Positions 16,307-24,254 of a DNA stretch of 44,099 bases are shown piece by piece (position 1 is the stretch's first letter; the number at the start of each line of letters is the position of its first letter). This DNA is from a virus. Both the position numbers and the translations under genes were made by a program. The notes under the pieces are model-generated. The model did not search any database and was not told the origin of the DNA. It was given only the letters and a program-made list of their open reading frames with translations. The DNA lies in IMG/VR virus record IMGVR_UViG_3300028590_000006, positions 1 to 44,099 of that record; one strand, written 5' to 3'.

Positions 16307-16692
16307 AATTTCTTCTTTGCCTTTACTCGGCGTGCAACCGCCTGTTTGTTTCGTTTGATGCGCTTCTCATCCTCAGTCAGGTGGGTACTGTGAATAAGCC
16401 CGGTTATGTTCTGCTTGTGCATCATAAGATACTTTCCAGCACCGTGGCAGAAGGACTGCAAATCCCTCACGCCGAACCTAGCTTGATTGTTTTCCACCTT
16501 ACCAAGTAGAGCATTGCAAGAGCGGTGCAGAACACCGCGCACAGCCCCGGTCCTATGGCAATGGTCAAGAACAGGGTCTTGGCCTTGCCTAGTAGTAATA
16601 GGGGCTTGGCAGATAGCGCAACGGCTATTCTGAGAAATTAGGAACTGGTTACGGATAACCTTAAGCTCGGAGGTAGTAAGCCTCCGGGTCAT
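16303..16692 (-). CDS. Recombination endonuclease VII (HNH/treble-clef, 129 aa)
   Basis: The protein has the endonuclease VII signature: CAIC (C25, C28), LDHCHRTGAVRG (D43, H44, H46), and RGVLHRSCNALLG (C59, N60). T4 gp49-type enzymes resolve Holliday junctions and branched DNA before packaging. The zinc site and His-Asn active site are intact. The basic C-terminal tail (KRIKRNKQAVARRVKAKKKL) should bind DNA; the large dimerisation domain of T4 gp49 is missing, as in other phiKMV-like versions. It is coupled by ATGA overlaps to the exonuclease upstream and the metallophosphoesterase downstream. Confidence 0.92.
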   Translation of the reverse strand: MTRRLTTSELKVIRNQFLISQNSRCAICQAPITTRQGQDPVLDHCHRTGAVRGVLHRSCNALLGKVENNQARFGVRDLQSFCHGAGKYLMMHKQNITGLIHSTHLTEDEKRIKRNKQAVARRVKAKKKL

Positions 16693-17717
16693 CCTTCGCC
16701 CTCCAACGGGTCAACTTCATCCAAGGCGGCACGAGCTGCCTTAACCCGAGTATCGAGACGCTCAACCGCATCCCACATACCCTGATCGAACAGGTGGCTA
16801 AAGCCTCCCGGCCCCTTGTGCTGAGCGAAGTCGATAACCTCGGCCTTAGGCCCGGTTCGCAGCCACATCAGTGCGGCCTGCTCGCAGAAGCGATCATTAG
16901 CGTAGTCGTAGCCTCGGCCACGGTATCCCAATAGGTAAAGCTGACGGACATGCTCGTAAGCATCATCCCCATTGTCGATACCCTGCAACTCTTTCATCGC
17001 TGTCTTCTCGCCGATCTTGACGAGAGACTTGAAGGAGCCGTCCTTGAAGTGCGTAGCCATAAGCTCAAGACCGGGGCAGTTGTCTGCCGTATCGCCCATG
17101 AGCATTTGAAGCCAGAACCACTTGAGGCCGTAAATCTTCCCGTTAGGGCCGATTACTTCGTACTCTCCGGGCTTGACGGTGGTGAGGCAGTGACGGGTCC
17201 AATCGACATGGAGGCCCGGCAGCATGCGCATATCCTTGTCAGCGGTGGCAAGGGCGGCATAACCGGCCTGTGCTGGATTACCCGCAGCGAAGTAAGCACA
17301 TGCGCCAAATCCGTCATCGGCCTCCCGAGTTGCCCATGTTTTGGTTCGGAACAGCTCTCCCGTATAGTTGAGTAGCAATTCTCGCATATACGAATAGTTC
17401 TTGGGCTTCCTGTTACTGTCTCGCTGTCCTTGGTACGGCTTAACAGTAGCTGCAAGATATCGCTCCCCTTTATGGCACCCACTGGCAGTGTTGTGGACGA
17501 CTGCATTAGTTGCTCCTGTCAGGGCCATGAACTTCTCGATCAGGCTCATAGCGTTCCACCGGGCTGTACCCGGCTCGCACTCGTCGTTACCGCTTGCATA
17601 GTAGGCGAGGTAATCCCCGTCGATATGCACGGTCAAGCCGGGGACTTTCTCCCTGACCTGTATCTCTGTGGGCTGCTCAGCGGCAGCTTGGGCTATTGCG
17701 CCCGCAAAAGGGTTCAA
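16689..17717 (-). CDS. 5'-3' exonuclease (FEN/T7 gp6-like, 342 aa)
   Basis: This is the PIN/FEN-like nuclease that removes RNA primers and degrades host DNA. Acidic metal ligands are seen in HIDGDYLAYY (D33, D35), READDGFGA (E132, D134, D135), TADKDMRML (D160, D162) and MGDTADNCPG (D209, D212). The helix-hairpin-helix follows (IGEKTAMKELQGIDNGDDAY). The ends are odd: the N-terminus NPFAGAIAQAAAEQ and the C-terminus DPLEGEG closely resemble the ends of the neighbouring putative SSB (NKFAAAIAEAASQ and DPLEGAG), suggesting a shared docking partner. The start overlaps the 64-residue gene upstream as ATGA. Confidence 0.92.
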   Translation of the reverse strand: MNPFAGAIAQAAAEQPTEIQVREKVPGLTVHIDGDYLAYYASGNDECEPGTARWNAMSLIEKFMALTGATNAVVHNTASGCHKGERYLAATVKPYQGQRDSNRKPKNYSYMRELLLNYTGELFRTKTWATREADDGFGACAYFAAGNPAQAGYAALATADKDMRMLPGLHVDWTRHCLTTVKPGEYEVIGPNGKIYGLKWFWLQMLMGDTADNCPGLELMATHFKDGSFKSLVKIGEKTAMKELQGIDNGDDAYEHVRQLYLLGYRGRGYDYANDRFCEQAALMWLRTGPKAEVIDFAQHKGPGGFSHLFDQGMWDAVERLDTRVKAARAALDEVDPLEGEG

Positions 17718-17908
17718 CCTTGTTGACTTTCTGCTACACTTTGTAGTGCTTCTCGGAACGAGTATTCCCCACCAGACAAACCGTTTGCCATTATAAAAAA
17801 GTCGGCAATTCGCTTGAGACTTATGGCCGCGCTAATCTGGGAAGCCATTGTCAGCCCCATAATTTCGCGGTTTTCAAACGTTTCTAGCTGTTCGTATGGA
17901 TTGTACAT
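17714..17908 (-). CDS. Small protein of unknown function upstream of the exonuclease (64 aa)
   Basis: This 64-residue ORF starts at ATG 17908, six bases after AGGAGA, a strong ribosome-binding site, and ends in an ATGA overlap with the exonuclease gene. It is predicted helical (MASQISAAISLKRIADFFIMANG) with no Cys and no signal peptide. I do not recognise it. The clear start signal and coupling make it a real gene, and it probably ensures translation of the exonuclease, which has no separate strong ribosome-binding site. Confidence 0.65.
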   Translation of the reverse strand: MYNPYEQLETFENREIMGLTMASQISAAISLKRIADFFIMANGLSGGEYSFREALQSVAESQQG

Positions 17909-17986
17909 CGCGCGTCTCCTTATCTATGTCAGGCCGTAGAGTAGGGCCGATACCCGTTAGGAATACCGGCCCAAACTTCTAACAGA
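17909..17986 (-). promoter_or_regulatory. Gap behind the SSB-like gene: hairpin plus CTCTACG motif
   Basis: On the minus strand GGGCCG (17972-17967) pairs with CGGCCC (17949-17944) and the stem continues through several more pairs, 14 bases after the SSB-like stop. It is followed at once by TACTCTACGGCCT. The same hairpin plus YACTCTACGRCCT combination recurs at 25893-25928, 28412-28462 and 29944-29971. No U-tract follows. A processing or partial termination site is likely; a promoter role of the motif cannot be excluded. Confidence 0.5.
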
Positions 17987-18811
17987 TTAGCCTGCACCTT
18001 CCAGAGGATCGCTCGACGCGGCCCCGGTGTTAGCAGAGGGCTTCTCCGCATCGGGGATGTCAGCCGTACCACCGGCGAACAGAAGCTCCTGCATCGGACT
18101 ACCAAGCCAGTTCTTTGCAGACTGCACGGCCTCCTGATACACGTTCTTCGACTTCTCTTCGCGGATCACCTTGCCTGCGTCGTCGGTCTTGGCTTCCCAG
18201 ACACCATCGATAAACAGGCTGTCCCACTGCTCCTTCTCCGCATAGTCCCACAGGAAGCAGCGAATAGGTTGAGTAGGCTCGGCAACCTGCACCAGAGTGC
18301 GAGTGACCTCACCAGTCTCGGGATCGGTGTTGTCGAGGAACGGCTCGCGGATAGTCCACACGCCTTCGCCATCCTTGAGGTTAGCATAGGTGCGTTTGTC
18401 TGCGCCCTCTCCGACCTCATTGTGCACGACCGTGGCAAGATAGGCGTTACCCAGAAGCTCTGCCATGTGAGTAGCCGAGCCGCTCGGGTTCATGCGGCGG
18501 AACAGCTTGTAGAAGCCCGCCTTCTCACTGGTGGACTTGACCATCCGAAGGCTGAACAGAATAGGCGAACCATCCTCCCGAGCCGGATGCTTAGGCCCAG
18601 ACGCCTCAAAGATAAGCTGCACGTACTCAGGGTACGTGATCTTGCCCTTGTAGTTCTTCTCGTGCTCACCGATTTCAATGTAACCGATAAAGCGTAGGCG
18701 AACCAGACCTTCGGCAGGAGGCTGATAGTCACCACCACCCTGCTGGGCCTCGTTCATGTTGGTCTGGCTTGCGGCCTCTGCAATAGCTGCCGCGAACTTA
18801 TTTACTGCCAT
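17987..18811 (-). CDS. Putative single-stranded DNA-binding protein (274 aa)
   Basis: This 274-residue protein lies between DNA polymerase and exonuclease, where phiKMV-like phages keep an SSB-like gene. The segment GLVRLRFIGYIEIGEHEKNY...EYVQLIFEASGPKH is beta-rich and consistent with an OB-type fold. The C-terminal 30 residues are Ala/Ser/Asp-rich and probably disordered (SANTGAASSDPLEGAG), comparable in position to the acidic tail with which T7 gp2.5 recruits polymerase and helicase. The last residues and the N-terminus resemble those of the adjacent exonuclease. AAGGAG inside the polymerase stop region sits five bases before ATG 18811. Confidence 0.62.
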   Translation of the reverse strand: MAVNKFAAAIAEAASQTNMNEAQQGGGDYQPPAEGLVRLRFIGYIEIGEHEKNYKGKITYPEYVQLIFEASGPKHPAREDGSPILFSLRMVKSTSEKAGFYKLFRRMNPSGSATHMAELLGNAYLATVVHNEVGEGADKRTYANLKDGEGVWTIREPFLDNTDPETGEVTRTLVQVAEPTQPIRCFLWDYAEKEQWDSLFIDGVWEAKTDDAGKVIREEKSKNVYQEAVQSAKNWLGSPMQELLFAGGTADIPDAEKPSANTGAASSDPLEGAG

Positions 18812-18813
18812 AG

Positions 18814-21234
18814 TTACTCCTTGGTGTTAAAGCCGTAAGTCGGCTGGTAATCATTCATATAGCGAGTACGGATGGTCTTACGATGCCTTTCAACGTGGGC
18901 CTTGAAGCCATCCGGCATATTACCCTCGTCGAGCATGGACTTGCCCCACGTAGTCTCAGATGGCACCGGGACAGGGACTTCCCAACCAAAATACCATTCG
19001 ATGAATACACTGGCTTCTTCCATGCAGGCATGCAGGACAATAGCAGCAGTGAGGGCGACATCCTCACAAGCATCCACATAAAGGGCGTCATGCACCTGAT
19101 TGACAAGCAACGCCTTGAAGTGGAATATCTTGATGCGATAGAACTCACGGACAGCCAGCCACATAGCAGCCTTCGCCCACTCGCCACCAGTACCCTGTAC
19201 GGGGTAGTTCTTTACCTCAGTGGGGCTAAACGATGTCGTCTTGCCGCCTCTCGATGGAGGCCGCTGAGCTAACCACTTAGGTGCTGGTGATTGCGTCCAC
19301 GCATACAACTTGTTATCAGGAGTGCGGTAGTAAGCCTTCTTGAGATTGCAAGTCATGCCCGGAATTTCCGGGTGCTGCACGAACAATCCAGTAGCAACCG
19401 CTGTGCGCTCAAGAGTAGCCGTCATGTCCGCATAGAATGGTTCTATCTCAGGATAACGGGTATTCTCTGCTTCAATGAGCGCATCGACTTCTTCCCGAGG
19501 CATTCCGGTAGTATCCGAAATCTTCTCGGCCCCCGCACCATAGGCACGCTGGAACGAGAATATCTTTGCCTTGGTCCGCTTGTACTCCCATTCCTCAATA
19601 GCGTCAATGCGAACACCATCAAGGACGTAACCCTTACAGCGCTGGACAGCTTCCTCGTAGGTGATGTTCTCTTTCTGGCTAACGCGGACGCAGTGCATGT
19701 CCAACCCGGCCCGAAGGTCAAGGATAAGCTGCTTACACTTTGTAAGGATAGCCTGAACGTACACTTCCAAAGACGAGAAGTCCGACTGGATAACCTTGCC
19801 ATTGGGGAAGCGGCTGACGAACAGCGACTTGACCTTAGACTTGTTACCCTTGGGTAAGTTCTGCAAGTTCGGAGACGATGACGAGAAGCGACCAGTAACC
19901 GTGCTGGTGTGATTAAGCATGTGATGGATAATACCATCCGCCTGCACCAGCGTGAGCATTCCGACTTCACCCTTCTTAGGATCAGTCGTGATGTAATAGG
20001 TCGTCAAATCCTTGCGGAGACTGGTGATCTTCGCGAGCGACTTAAGAAACGGGATGTTCCTTACGCCAAGCTCCTCGATAATCTCAGCACCGGTAGAGTA
20101 CACACCCTCCGTTGCCGTGCGCCAATGCGGCTTGGGCTGAGTATAGCCGGGGAAGGTATAAGGTACATCCTGAATAGCGCCCTTGGGCTTTTCCAGATTG
20201 GGAACCTTGACCTTCTTGGTCTTATACTCGCCCTTGTTCTTGCCGCCAGCAAACGTAGCGTATGGGAGAACATTAATGCCGTGCTCACCGGGATCAACCG
20301 GGGTAGTGCTGCCATCAGACAGTACCCAATGTACCTCGTCCTTCATAGCGTACTGCATCTGACCATCGGTGAGATGCGGTAGCCACTTCTTGTACTTGAC
20401 AGTACCGCCAAAGATCAGCGCTGATTTCTGAGGCCCGCTGTTCCAATTGAAGTCGAACGGCAAGTCTTCGGGCAGGAAGGCGGATACCTCCACGGCAAGC
20501 CCGGCAATCTCTTTCTCAAGATCAAGAGCTAGCTCGATACCGGTCTGCTTATCCACGGCCATGCCGTTGTGTTCCATCTCAATGGTACACAGCAACGACC
20601 CCATATTCATAAGGATCGACTTGACTTGGCCACAGGCCTTAGCCCGCTCATACTGCCCGAGCCAGACAAGCTCGGTATTACCGATGTCGCCTTCTTCCCA
20701 GACAAGCCCAGCCCACCGGCCACACAGGTAACCTCGCAGCAGATCAGGGTCAATCTCGGTGGTGTCAATCCCGGCTTCCCACAGCGCCTTGACCTCATCG
20801 ATCTTAACGTTGCCACCATAGCGGGGCGCAAGCTCGTCAAGGCTCAGCATGTGGTCGGCCTGCGTCATACCGTTCAGCAGGTACTCAGCAAGCTGAATAT
20901 CCCAGACAAGCCCGCCCTCGGCGACCCATTCCATCCAAGCCTGATAGTTCGCCTTAGAGATTACCGGGTTCGGATCGTTGAGCGCATGCAGGATATCGAA
21001 CTTGATGTTCTGACCTACGAGTATCTTCGTGCCAGCAAGCAGCTTAACGAAGTAGTCTGCTGGTCGAGGCCCACGGCCCCAATATTCCCCCACGGCTTCG
21101 CCGCCGTTTCTGCGCCAACCCGACATGACAATGAAGTTATCGGGATCAAAGGGATTACCCTTGCGCTTATACGACTGCTTAATCGTAGTCTCTACGTCCC
21201 ACACCGTGTAAGGTATGGTGATCTTAGTAGTCAT
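18814..21234 (-). CDS. Family A DNA polymerase with 3'-5' exonuclease, T7 gp5-like (806 aa)
   Basis: The replicative polymerase. The N-terminal exonuclease has WDVETT (D13, E15), VGQNIKFDILHAL (D80) and EEGDIGNTELVW. The polymerase domain has motif A QSDFSSLEVYVQAIL, motif B KIFSFQRAYGAGAEKIS (Arg-Tyr-Gly of the O-helix, with the catalytic Lys before it) and motif C VNQVHDALYVD (His-Asp). Length (806) exceeds T7 gp5 (704); the extra residues lie mostly between exonuclease and fingers, in the LPHLTDGQMQYAMKDEVHW to PYTFPGYTQPKPHW part, which could be a thioredoxin- or factor-binding insertion. I start at ATG 21234, in ATGA overlap with the HD gene. Confidence 0.97.
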   Translation of the reverse strand: MTTKITIPYTVWDVETTIKQSYKRKGNPFDPDNFIVMSGWRRNGGEAVGEYWGRGPRPADYFVKLLAGTKILVGQNIKFDILHALNDPNPVISKANYQAWMEWVAEGGLVWDIQLAEYLLNGMTQADHMLSLDELAPRYGGNVKIDEVKALWEAGIDTTEIDPDLLRGYLCGRWAGLVWEEGDIGNTELVWLGQYERAKACGQVKSILMNMGSLLCTIEMEHNGMAVDKQTGIELALDLEKEIAGLAVEVSAFLPEDLPFDFNWNSGPQKSALIFGGTVKYKKWLPHLTDGQMQYAMKDEVHWVLSDGSTTPVDPGEHGINVLPYATFAGGKNKGEYKTKKVKVPNLEKPKGAIQDVPYTFPGYTQPKPHWRTATEGVYSTGAEIIEELGVRNIPFLKSLAKITSLRKDLTTYYITTDPKKGEVGMLTLVQADGIIHHMLNHTSTVTGRFSSSSPNLQNLPKGNKSKVKSLFVSRFPNGKVIQSDFSSLEVYVQAILTKCKQLILDLRAGLDMHCVRVSQKENITYEEAVQRCKGYVLDGVRIDAIEEWEYKRTKAKIFSFQRAYGAGAEKISDTTGMPREEVDALIEAENTRYPEIEPFYADMTATLERTAVATGLFVQHPEIPGMTCNLKKAYYRTPDNKLYAWTQSPAPKWLAQRPPSRGGKTTSFSPTEVKNYPVQGTGGEWAKAAMWLAVREFYRIKIFHFKALLVNQVHDALYVDACEDVALTAAIVLHACMEEASVFIEWYFGWEVPVPVPSETTWGKSMLDEGNMPDGFKAHVERHRKTIRTRYMNDYQPTYGFNTKE

Positions 21235-21674
21235 GGCTGCTCGCCCCATCTTGTTAGGTACTCGACGGCAAAGACGTACTTCTTCCGCCGAACTTCACTG
21301 GCCGGGCTAAGCTCGCGCCGCCACTCAAGCATGTTGTCTTCGATATCAGCGAGCTTAACTCGAATAGCCCGATCATTAGCCCGCACTCGATCGAGATAGT
21401 CGATGTATTGTTCGCCCGGTCGCTTAGTTAGCGCATCAACGGCGTATGCTATCTCCTCTCCGAAGACAAAGCAGACTAGCCCCAATGTTACATCGGTATC
21501 CTCAACAACATCGTGGAGTACGGCGATGATGCGATCAGTATTGTTCTGCATCTTACCCATCACCCGAAGAGGATGGTAGATATAAGCCGCTCCAATCTTG
21601 TCAGTTTGTCCTTCATGGGCTTGCATGGCCATGAAGATGGCATTGCGAACTTCCCAATCGTGATGGCGGCTCAT
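21231..21674 (-). CDS. MESH1/SpoT-type HD hydrolase, putative (p)ppGpp hydrolase (147 aa)
   Basis: This single-domain HD protein has the pattern of small alarmone hydrolases: AMQAHEGQ, YIYHPLRV (H34), AVLHDVVEDT (H54-D55, E58-D59), VDALTKRPGEQYIDYLDRV and VKLADIEDN (D110, N114). In RelA/SpoT and MESH1 these residues bind Mn2+ and remove the 3'-pyrophosphate of (p)ppGpp. No synthetase domain follows. All expected metal ligands are present, so it should be active. It sits directly upstream of the DNA polymerase gene with an ATGA overlap, so it is made together with the replisome. A role in cancelling the stringent response, or hydrolysis of another 3'-pyrophosphorylated nucleotide, is inferred. 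Confidence 0.82.
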   Translation of the reverse strand: MSRHHDWEVRNAIFMAMQAHEGQTDKIGAAYIYHPLRVMGKMQNNTDRIIAVLHDVVEDTDVTLGLVCFVFGEEIAYAVDALTKRPGEQYIDYLDRVRANDRAIRVKLADIEDNMLEWRRELSPASEVRRKKYVFAVEYLTRWGEQP

Positions 21675-21868
21675 CGGCTACTACCAATAAGCACGCCGAA
21701 TACCACACCGACTACGAGGATGCCGCGAACCCACGCCCATACATCAGGAATAGTCTGCCACTCCCAAGTTACGAAGCTTACCGCAAGGTAGCAAAACGCG
21801 AGGATAATCGCGCATGCTCCATAGAAGCAGGCTGCTATCCCTATTACATCAAGGATTGGATTTCTCAT
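21671..21868 (-). CDS. Small membrane protein of unknown function (65 aa)
   Basis: The protein has two hydrophobic segments: about residues 5-33 (DVIGIAACFYGACAIILAFC...) and about 44-62 (WAWVRGILVVGVVFGVLIG), with aromatic residues between, so a two-pass inner-membrane protein. ATG 21868 lies seven bases after AAGG and overlaps the upstream stop as ATGA; the end overlaps the HD gene as ATGA. I recognise no family. Its place in the replication block argues against holin function; superinfection exclusion or membrane anchoring is possible but unsupported. Confidence 0.6.
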   Translation of the reverse strand: MRNPILDVIGIAACFYGACAIILAFCYLAVSFVTWEWQTIPDVWAWVRGILVVGVVFGVLIGSSR

Positions 21869-22047
21869 CGCATTACCTTCCAGTGTGCGGACTTAGGGAG
21901 AAACTTGATATGGTCCTTGGGCACAGTGTCCGACACAATAAACTGTACCGGAAACCGACGCGGGCCGATGTCAACAAGCATGGTTAGCCCGAAGAGATCG
22001 GCCAGATATTTTCGTGACCGGGGATTACCCGGCCCGTTCCTTTGCAT
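21865..22047 (-). CDS. Small basic protein of unknown function (60 aa)
   Basis: A 60-residue basic ORF (MQRNGPGNPRSRKYLADLFG...KSAHWKVMR). I prefer ATG 22047 (AGGA eight bases upstream) over ATG 22056, which sits directly on that AGGA. It overlaps the preceding zinc-finger gene by 23 bases and the following membrane gene by four. The middle part (TMLVDIGPRRFPVQFIVSD) looks like two beta strands. No family is recognised. It is one of three very short overlapping genes between helicase and the HD hydrolase. Confidence 0.5.
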   Translation of the reverse strand: MQRNGPGNPRSRKYLADLFGLTMLVDIGPRRFPVQFIVSDTVPKDHIKFLPKSAHWKVMR

Positions 22048-22192
22048 AGTAAGCATCCTGACAAAAGGGATCGCAGAATTGCCCGACAGCATCGTCGTCT
22101 AATACGGCCTCGTCTATGTCTATAGGATCGCCGCAGTAGTCGCATACCTCGTTGGGGTATTCGTCATCCTTGCACGATAGTTGGTGTGACAT
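22025..22192 (-). CDS. Small zinc-ribbon protein (55 aa)
   Basis: This 55-residue ORF starts at ATG 22192 behind GAGG, inside the last 29 bases of the helicase gene. Cysteines at residues 17 and 20 (CDYCGDP) and a second pair about 20 residues later (FCDPFCQDAYY) make a treble-clef-like zinc finger, with an acidic linker (DIDEAVLDDDA) between. Such mini zinc fingers in phages are often DNA- or RNA-polymerase-binding modulators, but nothing here fixes the partner. The longer frame upstream has no ribosome-binding site and lies inside the helicase gene. Confidence 0.58.
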   Translation of the reverse strand: MSHQLSCKDDEYPNEVCDYCGDPIDIDEAVLDDDAVGQFCDPFCQDAYYAKERAG

Positions 22193-23447
22193 AACGACCT
22201 CTCTGTCCGTCGAAGACCACATTAGCCTCAAGACGTTTCGGCCCACCCTCTCGGGCAAGCTTATTCTTATTGAGGCCGAGGTATCGATTATCCGGCGTAG
22301 CCGACTGATACCCAATAGTCATGATGAAATCCGCAGCGCCCTGCTTACCGGTCTTGCTGTCCTTAAGCATGTGCTGTAGAGGGAAAGCAAGCTCCGCTCC
22401 CTCCGCTGATATCTGTGAAGTCGCAAGTACAACACAGTCATGTTTGACTGCGAGAACCCGCGCCCACTGATACATCGCCTCAAGAAGCTGGTCAGTACGC
22501 TGCCCGTTGTTGTTGGCCAATCCTCCGAACTTGATGTTGTCCACCATGTCGAAGATGATAAGCGCGGGAGGATACAGCCGGATGATGTCTTCAATGTCAT
22601 GGTTCCAGTAATCGTGAACATCCATGATCTTGAGACAATTGCGCCCGCCGAGGGCATCAATGTAATCCTGCCGGATAGTACCCTTCTTGCTCCGGTCAAC
22701 TAGGTCCGAGTACGTAGCATTAAGCGCAGACTGGTAGGTCCGCGTAACGATGCGCCTGCCCGGCCCCTCATTGTTGAACCACAGGATATGCCGATCCTCG
22801 CCGGGATACAGCTTATCGACTTGCGGAGCAAAGAATGTGACTGCATCCGTAAGCATCGTGGTCTTGCCCACGTCAGGCCTTGCGGCGATGATACCGAAAT
22901 CCCCTGCAAGTAGGGGCCGCATGCTCTCGTTGATTTCCGGTTGCCGCCAGTGGAAGCCCACGTCATTGTCAACTGCTTCAAGCTCAGCATCGATATCGAC
23001 TTCGACGAACGGTGTCTTGACCTTGCGGTTAGTATCCAGTTCGTACTGCTCAATCACTTGGCGGAGTGCAGGGCCTAGGTCAACCTCTTCCCCCGTACCA
23101 TAGCGCTCAAGTAGATCGGTTAGTTTTGATGCGGTATCTGCGGCGACCAGCCGTTCATGCAGACCGGCTTCAAGTCTTTCATCCAACGGCTCATGCACTT
23201 TAGCGAGCACTGCTTGGAAGTACACCTTACGCTCATCAGAGAGCTTGGGGTGCGCGAAGTTCTTGAACCACGTCCAGAACGGTTCCTGTTCAATGCTGTC
23301 AACCTCGAACTCCGTATAGTATTTCTTGAAGTCACCGAGGATAACCTTAGTGCCATCATCAAGAACATGTTGAGGGATAGCCCTGTACAACTTGTCGAAT
23401 TTGTCCCGAGTACGCAGGAGTTTCAGGATTGTAATGTCAAGGCTCAA
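22164..23447 (-). CDS. Replicative DNA helicase, DnaB/T7 gp4B-like (427 aa, TTG start)
   Basis: A RecA-fold hexameric helicase. An N-terminal helical region (about 1-140) is followed by Walker A ARPDVGKTT (189-197), Walker B ALIIFDMVDNI (D300), and the later SQISAEG and KTGKQGAADFIMTIGYQSA segments, corresponding to motifs H3 and H4, with an LGLNKNKLAREGG arginine region. No primase domain is present; that is the gene upstream, as in phiKMV. I choose TTG 23447 because GGGAG lies seven bases before it and no ATG is near. The start overlaps the primase end by 11 bases. A longer frame to 23516 has no ribosome-binding site. Confidence 0.92.
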   Translation of the reverse strand: MSLDITILKLLRTRDKFDKLYRAIPQHVLDDGTKVILGDFKKYYTEFEVDSIEQEPFWTWFKNFAHPKLSDERKVYFQAVLAKVHEPLDERLEAGLHERLVAADTASKLTDLLERYGTGEEVDLGPALRQVIEQYELDTNRKVKTPFVEVDIDAELEAVDNDVGFHWRQPEINESMRPLLAGDFGIIAARPDVGKTTMLTDAVTFFAPQVDKLYPGEDRHILWFNNEGPGRRIVTRTYQSALNATYSDLVDRSKKGTIRQDYIDALGGRNCLKIMDVHDYWNHDIEDIIRLYPPALIIFDMVDNIKFGGLANNNGQRTDQLLEAMYQWARVLAVKHDCVVLATSQISAEGAELAFPLQHMLKDSKTGKQGAADFIMTIGYQSATPDNRYLGLNKNKLAREGGPKRLEANVVFDGQRGRYVTPTIVQG

Positions 23448-24246
23448 GAATAAACTCCCTAATCTGATCGACGCTATAATACTTAGGGTCTTGCTCAGCA
23501 CGGATAATGCGAGCATCTACACCTAAGGCTCGAAGCTGTTGTGTCACACGCAGCCTGCCCTTCCGGCCTGCTGCATCGGGGTCCAGCCATACGGCTACAG
23601 ATACCCCTAAATTCGCTATCTCAGCCGCCACAGCGTCAGGCATGGCGGTCCCGAGTAGGGACCATGCGGTCGCCACTTGACCTACCTTGATGGCGCTCAA
23701 AATGTCCTCCGTAAGGACGAGCGGGCCGGGTAGGCTATACGGTCCTGATTTATAGATAGGCTTATCGATCTGAGGATTGAGGTACTTGGGCCTTTCAGGA
23801 TCGAACCCGCGCGCCTGCCAGTAAACCAATCTAGGGCCGTCGAGTACGGGAAGCACGACACGCTTGATGCGGTCACACCAGTATATCCCATGCTCTTTGA
23901 TGATGACATTAGATAGGCCACATTTATACAGCCATACCCTAGCCGAGGCTGGCCAAGTACTAGGGTTGAAGTTGGCTGGCATGGGCGGGCGGGGATCAGC
24001 TTCAACTGCCGCGTCCGCTACCCGCTGCTCTCTAAGCGCAGCTATGCGTTCCCCCAAGCTAGGCTTAGGATGCGGGACGAAGCCCGGCATTGAACAGCGA
24101 TAGCACCACGCCTTAAATCCGTTCTCAGCGTGCTCTACTAGGAGCTTATTACCCTCTCCACAGATATGAGGGTGCATGGCCTTCCTGCCCCGGTCCAGTT
24201 GCTGCGCTAGATGCAGCCACTCGCTGGGGTCAAGGTAATCGGACAT
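23437..24246 (-). CDS. DNA primase with Toprim domain, T7 gp4A N-half-like (269 aa)
   Basis: Makes RNA primers for lagging-strand synthesis. The N-terminal zinc module has C29, H39 and CYRC (C48, C51). The Toprim domain shows LVLTEDILSA (E180) and VWLDPDAAGRKG (D222, D224), followed by EQDPKYYS. T7 joins primase and helicase in gp4; here they are separate overlapping genes, as in phiKMV. ATG 24246 lies downstream of a phage-promoter core at 24255-24263. A second core lies inside the gene at 23735-23743 and could serve the helicase. Confidence 0.92.
   Translation of the reverse strand: MSDYLDPSEWLHLAQQLDRGRKAMHPHICGEGNKLLVEHAENGFKAWCYRCSMPGFVPHPKPSLGERIAALREQRVADAAVEADPRPPMPANFNPSTWPASARVWLYKCGLSNVIIKEHGIYWCDRIKRVVLPVLDGPRLVYWQARGFDPERPKYLNPQIDKPIYKSGPYSLPGPLVLTEDILSAIKVGQVATAWSLLGTAMPDAVAAEIANLGVSVAVWLDPDAAGRKGRLRVTQQLRALGVDARIIRAEQDPKYYSVDQIREFILEP
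23735..23743 (-). promoter_or_regulatory. Putative phage promoter core P4 inside the primase gene
   Basis: On the minus strand the context is CAGGACCGTATAGCCTA. GGACCGTATAGC is identical over 12 bases to the core of P1 and P2. It lies about 290 bases before the helicase start and in its direction. It falls in coding sequence (encoding SGPYSL), so chance matching to codons is possible; identity with intergenic copies makes function plausible. Confidence 0.45.
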
Positions 24247-24254
24247 GATAGCTC

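Noticed and set aside
14596-21674. Possible 2-aminoadenine (Z-genome) pathway because of an HD protein and a dATP/dGTP pyrophosphohydrolase-like protein
   Set aside because: No PurZ-like adenylosuccinate synthetase is present. The HD protein has the MESH1/SpoT pattern rather than DatZ, and the polymerase is a T7-type enzyme with an exonuclease domain.
21865-22092. Longer starts for the small ORFs (22092 and 22315) and for several other genes (23516, 24801, 25327, 26464, 27311, 14198, 13248)
   Set aside because: These upstream starts lie inside the preceding gene and lack ribosome-binding sites, while downstream starts have AGGAG-type signals or stop-start overlaps.
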